Assembly (NCBI RefSeq): GCF_019059575.1
Contig: NW_024883012.1
Location: forward strand, 82,497-146,496
Direction of reading: 5' to 3'
DNA: 64,000 bases
Source of the DNA: Amphibalanus amphitrite
Lineage: Eukaryota; Arthropoda; Thecostraca; Balanomorpha; Balanidae
This document shows positions 57,201 through 64,000 of this stretch, piece after piece. The translations under genes were made by a program, and so were the position numbers. Every line of letters starts with the position of its first letter. Position 1 is the first letter of the stretch. A model generated the notes under the pieces. That model saw only the letters and a list, made by a program, of their open reading frames with translations. It was not told the DNA's origin and ran no database searches.

Positions 57201-60200
57201 TTCACTTCGCAAAAGTAACTTTTTTCAATGTCAGTTCTTTCTTCATCGTATCAAAATCAATTTTTATTTCAGTGCTTGCTTGTAAATTTTAACTGTTCCT
57301 TATCAGACTCTCAATCTTCAATTATCAGTTCACCTCTTTCTCCCCTTTCCCTTTCGCCAGTTCCTGATCCGTAAGCAGTCGGAGGAGATGCAGGACCTCA
57401 AGTGGAGGATGGCTGAGGCCGAGCGCCGCAGCAAGGATGATCAGAAGAAGGTCCTCATCTACAGGCGCAAGGTGAAGGAACTGCAGAACAGCCTGCAGGA
57501 GCTGCACGTCAAGGAGGTGAGAGACGTGGGGGAGACGTGGGGGAAGACGTGGGGGAAGAACAGGGGGAGACGCGACTTGGGGAGACGTGGTAGAAGACAG
57601 GGTGGTGGGAGAACAGGGTGGATACATGGGGGAGAACAGGGGAGACATGGGGGACTCGTGGATACGTAGCGGAAGGCGTGGAGAGACGTGGGGTAGACGT
57701 GGGTGGGGGAGAACGGGATGGATTTATGGGGGAGCTCGGGGATGCGTAGGGGAAGACGTGGGGAGACGTCGGGGTAAATGTGAGGGAATGGTTGGGGGGG
57801 GGGGGACAGAAAGATGGGATGCACACATGGGTGTCGTTTTGTACAGGCTTGATGGTGTCTGAGCCCTATCAATAAGTTCCAGAATTTTCACGAACGCTAT
57901 GAAAAGATGACAATAGTATTCAAATATTTACACAAGAAAAATGATTAATATTGTTATATATGATACTGAAAAAGCGAAAGGGACATGAACTGCTGACCAC
58001 AACCACGAGGTTCTTTATTTACCTACACTTAGGTATGCAGTCCTCGGAATGGGACGCCGTCGCATCCCCCCCCCCCCTCATTGTGTTTCTCGCAGCAGTA
58101 ATGTGATTTCCCCCGGTAATCAAGTAAAGTAATGAAGTAATCAAAAGTCAATCACAGTAATCTACTCAAGTAATTGGATCAGTCTCCTCGGGGCTCGATG
58201 GGTTACGGACAAAATTACGTATCGCTAAAGTACGTAGGACAAAAGTACGTAAGCAAAAGTACGTAGGATTAAAGTACGTATCGCAGAAGTACGTACAGTA
58301 TAAAGTACGTATGGACAAAAGTACGTCAGGGACAAAAGTACGTATCGCAGAAGTACGTACAATATAAAGTACGTATGGACAAAAGTACGTCAAGGACAAA
58401 AGTACGTATCGCAGAAGTACGTACAGTATAAAGTACGTATGGACAAAAGTACGTCAGGGACAAAAGTACGTATCGCAGAAGTACGTACTGTATAAAGTAC
58501 GTATGGACAAAAGTACGTCAGGGACAAAAGTACGTATCGCAGAAGTACGTAGGGTATAAAGTACGTATGGACAAAAGTACGTCACGGACAAAAGTACGTA
58601 TAGCTAATGTACGTAGGGTAAAAAGTACGTATGGACAAAAGTACGTCACGGACAAAAGTAAGTATCGCAGAAGTACGTAGGACGTATGGACAAAAGTACG
58701 TCACGTACAAAAGTCTACGTATAGCAAATGTACGTATGTACGTAGGGTATAAAGTAGGGTAGTCTTGGGCAAGACGCCCCAGATAATTTATTTCGCTACA
58801 TAGGTACCTACTTTTGTCTCACATCACCTGGAAGGCCAAATTTGTGCTCAATGTGTTCTTTGGACATTTTACTTTAAATTCCATCCCTCAAATTCATTCA
58901 CTTATGATCGGACTCCCAGCTAGGAAGTGCTTTGTGAAGCAACTGCAAATGGGGCATTTTGCCCCAACCCCAGGGCAAAACGCCCCACGGCCTGAGGCAA
59001 GAAGCCCCATACACTAGATTAACCCTCGCGGGCCCGGGGGGCGTTTTTCGCCCCCCTCCTGGCGAATATTTGCGATAGCTCCCGAACGCTTAGTGATAGG
59101 AAAGCGAAATTTTCAGTACCTTTTCTTCCATCAATTTGGCATCTTCTGAAATAAAAAATTTGGACTTAGCCCCATTGATGACGTCACAAAGTCGATTTTT
59201 CTAGACCCTAGTGGTTAGTAGTGGTGGTAGTGGTAGTGGTCTAGTGGTTGTCGCGCGATTTATCTCACGAGACCATTTCCAAGATCTCCACGTTGCCGCC
59301 CTCGCCGTCCTCTGCCGGTCCGCCGGGCCGGGGGCCGCCGTCGTGGGGCGTCGTGGCGCCGCCTGGCTCGTGAATAGGTAGTAAACACACTGGCGACAGG
59401 CAGCGAGCGGTGCGCCGGACGCTAAATTTATTGACGGATCACGGGGGTGACAGATGTCTGCTATGGGAGAGTGCCTGGTGATGTTTAGAATGTGTGTAGC
59501 ATGCTCGAGTGTGAGCTGCTACCGTGCTGCTGGGTTGATGTGTGCTGATGGATGGGTGTTCCGATCAATAAACGTGAGAGAGAGAGAAAAAAAAAGTCCT
59601 CTAGAACGCTCACTTTGAGATCACTACACATGTGCCGGTTTTTGCCTTTGACCTTGACCTCTGACCTTGAAAATTGACCTGAGGTCAAAAATTTTGGGTG
59701 CTTTAGAAGCGTCTCGTAAGGCCCTTTCGTTTGGTATTGCTTTTGTTTGCGTAGCTCTCTTATTTACGGAGTTAGACAGGGGGGCGAAAAAACGCCCCTT
59801 CCCGGGCTGCGGTGGTTGGAATTACCCCCGGGCCCGGCCGGGTTAACAGAAGAGAGGATCTTTCCCCAGAACCCTGCCAGTTCCGAGAAACATCGGTGAG
59901 GCGTTTTACTTCAGCGAGGAGACTTGCCCCGGTCTACTCTACGTGTGGACAAAAGTACGTCACGGACAAAAGTACGCATAGCAAATGTACGTACATAGGG
60001 TATTAAGTACGTACCCCACCGTTCGGTTAAGTTGATCAATGTGTAATACCTTTCTTATTCTTTATTTAATGAGCATTTGTTACAAGGCATAGCAAAATTT
60101 CTCGATGAGTAAATGGGCGAAATGGACAAAGCTATATTATTTGGTATATGAATTTATCATGAGTTTCCTGTAGTATGGCAACAGAGCAGCAATAAAGAAA

Positions 60201-62101
60201 AAGTGGCTCAACTTACATTAACTACTATACCCTACTTCTAGCATACGTATTTTATACACCACGTACTTTGGCATACGAACCGTACGTACTTTTGGCATAC
60301 GTACTTTTTACACTACGTAGTACGTACTTTTGCATACGAACTTTTGCGTACGAACATTTGCGTACGTTCTTTTGGTATGCGTACTTTATACACTACGTAC
60401 TTTTGCATACGTACTTTTGCGTACGAACATTTGCGTACGTACTTTTGGCATACGTACTTTATACACTACGTACTTTTGCATACGAACTTTTTCGTACGAA
60501 CATTTGCGTACGTACTTTTTTCATACGTACATTTTACACTACGTACTTTTGCATACGTACTTTTGCGTACGAACATTTGCGTACGTACTTTTAGCATACG
60601 TACTTTATGCACTACGTACTTTTTCATACGTACTTTTGCGTACGAACATTTGCGTACGTACTTTTGACATACGTACTTTATGCACTACGTACTTTTGCAT
60701 ACGTACTTTTGCGTACGAACATTTGCGTACGTACTTTTGGCATACGAACTTTATCGCCTACGTATATTTGCGTACGAACATTTGCATACGTACTTTTGTC
60801 CTACGTACTTTAGCGATACGTACTTTAGTCCTAAAATCGGGCTCGATAGTATCCCACCAGTCGGTGCCGGCTTTAGTGGCGACATCTATACTTGATAATG
60901 CCAGTGGCGTTTGTGTTGGGTAGTATATGTAGATGACGCGGTATTCTCAGTCACTGCCGAGTGTTCACTCCTAGCTGAACGTTCGGATGGTCGTAGATAA
61001 CGATCGGAAAGGATATTCACATCACATCCACTTCTGGGTTGTGACCTGTCCTATCTTTACCCACCAGGCATACATTATCTTCCTCAAGCTCCAAACCCCT
61101 GTCGTTCTGAGCTGGACAGTAGCATATTTCGACTCCCGCAGCCCCTCCGGTGCATGCTGAGTTCACGTGCGGTGACCGTTTGAAAAGATCTTTCTATCTC
61201 TTTTTCTTTTTCTCAGGCTGTCAGAGTCCGAGCTGAGAAAGAGCTGGAACGTCGGGAGGCTGATCGTCGTCAAATCCAGCAGCAGCAGCAGCAACAGCAG
61301 CCGAACCAAATCATTACACTCACGCAGCCGATGCCGATCTTCCTGCCATCTAACGGCTACAATCAGAATCAGGCGGCCTATGGGGACGGACGACGGGACT
61401 CCAAGTAAGTTGGTGGCAATGGCCTCGTGACTCTAAAGCTGTGATCCAGCATTTGGAATTGCCAAAAGGCTAGCGAAAAGAAAAAGCTAGCAAATTTAGA
61501 ACGCATCCTGCACGTTATAAGAGCGTGAAGCCTACCTTGCATGCTGAATTTTATCATATTCAACAAGGTTAGAGTCCCATTTGTTCGTTTACCGATATCC
61601 ATTACGTGACAAACAAGCATTTATTTTACTCTTCAGTATTGATATAATGGTAAAAATGATACAATTATATTTAGTTTTGAAACACACCCGAAACCGCATA
61701 ACTACACCCTTCAAAATATGTATAAGATTTGCATAAGATTTGCATGCTGCTGTAATCTACTATCGTTAATACAATTTACTATCGCTATCGTATCGACTAC
61801 TATCGTTACTATATAATACTATTTGTTATTATATTGCTATCGTTGCTGTAAAGCTACTAACGTTACAAACTCTCCCCTTTTCTATTTCAGCTACTACCAG
61901 CCACCACCAGCACCCTACCAGCAACAGGCCCTTCCACCACCGCCGCCGCCACCGCCGCCGGCTTCCATCGTGGAACTCCCCCCTAGCCGCCCCCAGTCCC
62001 CGCCCCCTCCCCCACCCCCCAGTCAGCCGGCCGCCAGCCGCCGCGGCTCCATGTTCTCCGTGAAGAGCTACAAAAGCAAGAAGAGTGTTGCAGCAAAATA
62101 A
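54269..62101 (+). CDS. Seven-exon gene: acidic Ser/Pro/Glu-rich coiled-coil protein with poly-Pro tail
   Basis: Exons: 54269-54370, 54755-54853, 55151-56468, 56876-57012, 57361-57516, 61217-61404 and 61891-62101. All introns are GT-AG and all phases agree (0, 0, 1, 0, 0, 2), giving 736 aa. An in-frame TAG directly precedes the ATG. Residues 1-67 are acidic, then basic (EEPKPKKKPWSLRNIGL). Residues 68-507 are a disordered Ser/Thr/Pro/Glu region with no repeat unit. Residues 508-690 are largely helical and charged, with a coiled coil (QLNQLSLQDLCKDMKQS; EEMQDLKWRMAEAERRSKDD; KELERREADRRQ), then poly-Gln. The C-terminus is Tyr/Pro-rich with two poly-Pro tracts and the basic end SVKSYKSKKSVAAK. 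No signal peptide or transmembrane segment, so probably intracellular, perhaps a scaffold or cytoskeletal partner (inference). I do not recognise it. Intron 5 (3.7 kb) contains a foldback element. Confidence 0.85.
57517..57815 (+). repeat. GGGGGAGACGTGG minisatellite in intron 5
   Basis: Directly after the exon 5 donor, degenerate units of 12-16 bases (GGGGGAGACGTGG, GGGGAAGACGTGG, GGAGAACAGGGTGG) run to about 57800 and end in a G run. Confidence 0.75.
58200..60838. mobile_element. Foldback element with tandem-repeat arms, 2.64 kb, in intron 5
   Basis: The left arm (58200-58760) is built of GGACAAAAGTACGTATCGC/GAAGTACGTA units with a higher-order period of about 65 bases. The right arm (60240-60838) carries the reverse-complement word TACGTACTTTTG in units of about 75 bases. 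The outermost part of each arm matches the other in complement (TACGTATCGCTAAAGTACG, then TAGGACAAAAGTACGTA). The element is flanked by a perfect 9-bp target duplication GGGCTCGAT (58191-58199 and 60839-60847). Long tandem-repeat arms and a 9-bp duplication are the marks of FB-type foldback elements. The loop holds the TTAA element at 59019-59846 and a short same-sense arm piece at 59940-60015. No transposase. Confidence 0.85.
59019..59846. mobile_element. TTAA/poly-G type element (828 bp) nested in the foldback element
   Basis: TTAA at both ends; termini CCCTCGCGGGCCCGGG and CCCGGGCCCGGCCGGG. Subterminal hairpins GGGGGGCGTTTTTCGCCCCCC (split here by its loop TTTTT) and GGGGCGAAAAAACGCCCC are complementary in loop sequence. 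After the left hairpin comes GCGATAGCTCCCGAACGCT, the motif shared by other family members. Interior TGACCTTGACCTCTGACC at 59648. Contains a small GAGA tract at 59576. Confidence 0.82.
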
Positions 62102-62510
62102 TGACGTCATAGGTGATGCGGTGGTGATGTCATAAGAAATGACGTCATCAGTTATGTCATGGGGAGGCGGTGCAACTTTCCAGTATCGGGACTGGCGAGG
62201 GAAAATAATAGCTGTCTTTGTTTGTGGTTTTACTTGATTGAAGAGTGATATCAGTTTTCCCAAGGTTGCATTAAAATGCAACAAGCCCTTGTCACGCATG
62301 CTTATGAAATTGGGGACCTTTTCTTATATATTGATAACGGTTTGATCTTGTTCATTTTTTTTTTGCCGCCAAAAAGTGATACCTACATGATGTAGTATTA
62401 CTTTGCTTAAATGTTGTTTGTGGTTGTGGACTGTGGTGTTACAACTTTGCTGTGATTCGGGGTTGTGTGTCGAAGGCATATAGTCAATCGCATCATTTTT
62501 TGGGACACAA

Positions 62511-62516
62511 AATAAA
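62511..62516 (+). promoter_or_regulatory. Polyadenylation signal of the large gene
   Basis: AATAAA 410 bases after the stop codon; the best candidate before the next element. Confidence 0.5.
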
Positions 62517-62865
62517 ATACTGCATTGTGTTCTCTAAATATAAGCCTCTATTTTGCACCCAACGCCACGTTCCATGTAGTCAACACCACGTTCTAAAAAC
62601 ACACTACACGATGATCCAGAAATAAACATAAGTTGATTGTCCAAAGTGGCATCAATAAAGAATGTCAATTATGACAGAGAAGTTCGCTATCATACACAGG
62701 CAACTATTGCATGTCAGGAATTACTGCCTGTAACGCATTATTGGCGTTTCTAGGTATCAGTAACGGGACAAGAATACACATTGGCGCCAGCACCGGGATC
62801 ATAATAATATCATGGTCTAAATAAGTATTGCGTGAATTATACATTTTGTCACACGGCTATCGCTT

Positions 62866-64000
62866 TTAACCTTCCAGGCGGTGGGGGGGGGGCATTTTTT
62901 TGCCCCCCCCCCTTTAGTTTTTTCGATATATCTCGAGAACCGCTGCGCCGATCGTCACCAAACTTTCAGTACCCTCCCGGGAGCAGATAGCGCAATGGTG
63001 ACCAAAAATTTTCCAAATGCTATGATAGGTTGGCCGCTAATGACGTCAGAGTGACGTCATTTTTGCCATTTTCGACCCAAAAAAAGGTTTCGCCGGAAGA
63101 GCTGTCAGGCCTACAGCTTTAGAGATACAGAAAAAAGTTTCAGCCATAAAAGGTGTGGAATTAAAAGGGCTACAAAACTGCTATTTCGGTTTTTGGAATT
63201 TTTTGGATTTTGACCCCCAAAAATCAAAAAATAGATTTTTTGAATATAATAGCCAACAAATCCTAAAAGTTTTTTGAATTTCGAAAAAAAGCGGAATATA
63301 TGTGATAGCCCCTACCGCCTTCTATCTACATACCAAATTTGAGATCGATACCTCTTTTTTTGGCCAAGTTATAGCGAAAACACTGTTCAAAATTGATGAC
63401 GTCAAATTTTCAAACTCAATTTTTAGCAATTCTGGACCTCGTAGCGCAAAACAAAGACCACCATTAGACTCCCCGTGACGAGCTGCATCGAATCGATACC
63501 CATTTTATGCAAAAATATCAATTTTGAAATTTGACCTTTTTTGACCTGACCTTGACCTGATCTCCACCAGAAAGTGACCTAAACCGTACCTGATGGTCTT
63601 ATAACCAACACCATTGAGTTGGAAATGAAAAACTGGCCATAAAACATGCATCGCATAACCTTAGTAAAGTTGGGCTCATGTGGTGACCCTTGGTGACCTT
63701 TGGTGACCTGACTTGTGACCTGACCTGGTATGACCAGTGACCTCTAATAGCAACATATGTACTAGACAACTGACGCCTTATCGCTGATTTTCGACAAAAT
63801 GCGTTTTACTCGGTGTTATAGCGCTTTCCCTAGAAGCCCCGTGAACGGTGAAACATTTTATCTTTGACCTGACCTGTGACGTCATCGGTGACCCTGAGGT
63901 CAATGAAATTTGGTTTCCATCAACAAATGTGACAGGGCTATCGAACGCCGTTTGAATTTTTCGGATCCGTCCAGTAGTTTCGGAGATACGGGGGGGGGGG
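62866..64000. mobile_element. TTAA/poly-G hairpin element, runs off the window
   Basis: TTAACCTTCCAGGCGG at the left, then a hairpin of G run, CATTTTTTTG, C run, then ATATATCTCGAGAACCGCTG and AACTTTCAGTACC. The interior has dense TGACCTGACCTTGACCTGA (63534 on) and TGACGTCA sites. At the window edge a G run begins, in the position of the right subterminal hairpin. Confidence 0.8.

Noticed and set aside
57325..57872. Pro/Ser-rich minus-strand frames
   Set aside because: Complement of the GGGGGAGACGTGG minisatellite and of exon 5 of the large gene.
58200..60838. Regular repeats resembling a CRISPR array
   Set aside because: No unique spacers of constant length, arms are inverted, and the setting is a eukaryotic intron.
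60268..60923. Overlapping frames reading RTFAYVLL repeats
   Set aside because: Open in several frames because of the TACGTACTTTTG units of the foldback arm; not proteins.

Overview
The window is eukaryotic, almost certainly arthropod DNA: short secreted-protein genes with a phase-0 intron inside the signal peptide and TATA boxes, long gene-free stretches, one large multi-exon gene, non-LTR reverse transcriptases, a mariner relic and many non-autonomous DNA elements. A crustacean is my best guess, but nothing in the sequence fixes the species.

Genes. Six complete two-exon genes (A 6.8-7.7 kb +, B 16.9-18.9 kb -, C 21.3-22.5 kb -, D 27.3-28.3 kb +, E 36.5-37.8 kb +, F 46.8-48.0 kb -) form a dispersed cluster of one paralogous family. 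Each has a TATA box, a 12- or 13-codon first exon carrying most of the signal peptide, a phase-0 intron, and one large second exon. The mature proteins share an acidic/Ala/Ser/Pro spacer, an Arg-rich point followed by a Leu run and Lys pairs (RLLLLLGKKALLLKAPLL type), and then low-complexity structural sequence (Gly-Leu/Gly-Val repeats in A, B, E; Tyr-Gln-Pro-Val repeats in C, D, F). They look like extracellular structural (cuticle, matrix or adhesive) proteins. I do not recognise the family by name. A weak further small secreted gene lies at 44.1-45.4 kb. A seven-exon gene at 54.3-62.1 kb (+) encodes a 736-aa acidic, Ser/Thr/Pro/Glu-rich protein with a C-terminal coiled coil, poly-Gln and poly-Pro tracts; also unrecognised. 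Two minus-strand exons (31698-31816 and 41898-41973) with matching splice phases may belong to one long gene that surrounds gene E.

Mobile DNA. The most striking repeats are 0.8-1.05 kb elements flanked by TTAA (one by ATAT), beginning CCC and ending GGG like piggyBac-type elements. Just inside each end sits a poly-G/poly-C snapback hairpin whose short loop differs between elements but is mirrored between the two ends of most individual elements (15454, 25262, 40683, 44328, 51078, 59019, 62866; relics at 1, 43519 and 50404). Their interiors are rich in AGGTCA/TGACCT. Other elements: a 2.8-kb TTAA-flanked element (8313), three related hAT-like MITEs with 8-bp target duplications (14311, 33463, 49014), a fourth hAT-like MITE (35754), an internally deleted mariner in the intron of gene B (17623), a foldback element with tandem-repeat arms and a 9-bp target duplication in intron 5 of the large gene (58200-60838) that itself carries a TTAA element, and two non-LTR retrotransposons (11447-14218 minus; 23.1-25.1 kb plus).

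Layout: 0-6.7 kb gene-free; 6.8-28.3 kb genes A-D with transposons; 28.4-36.4 kb mostly gene-free with one orphan exon and MITEs; 36.5-48 kb genes E, F and possible small genes; 48-54 kb simple repeats and transposons; 54.3-62.5 kb the large gene; from 62.9 kb another TTAA element running off the window.
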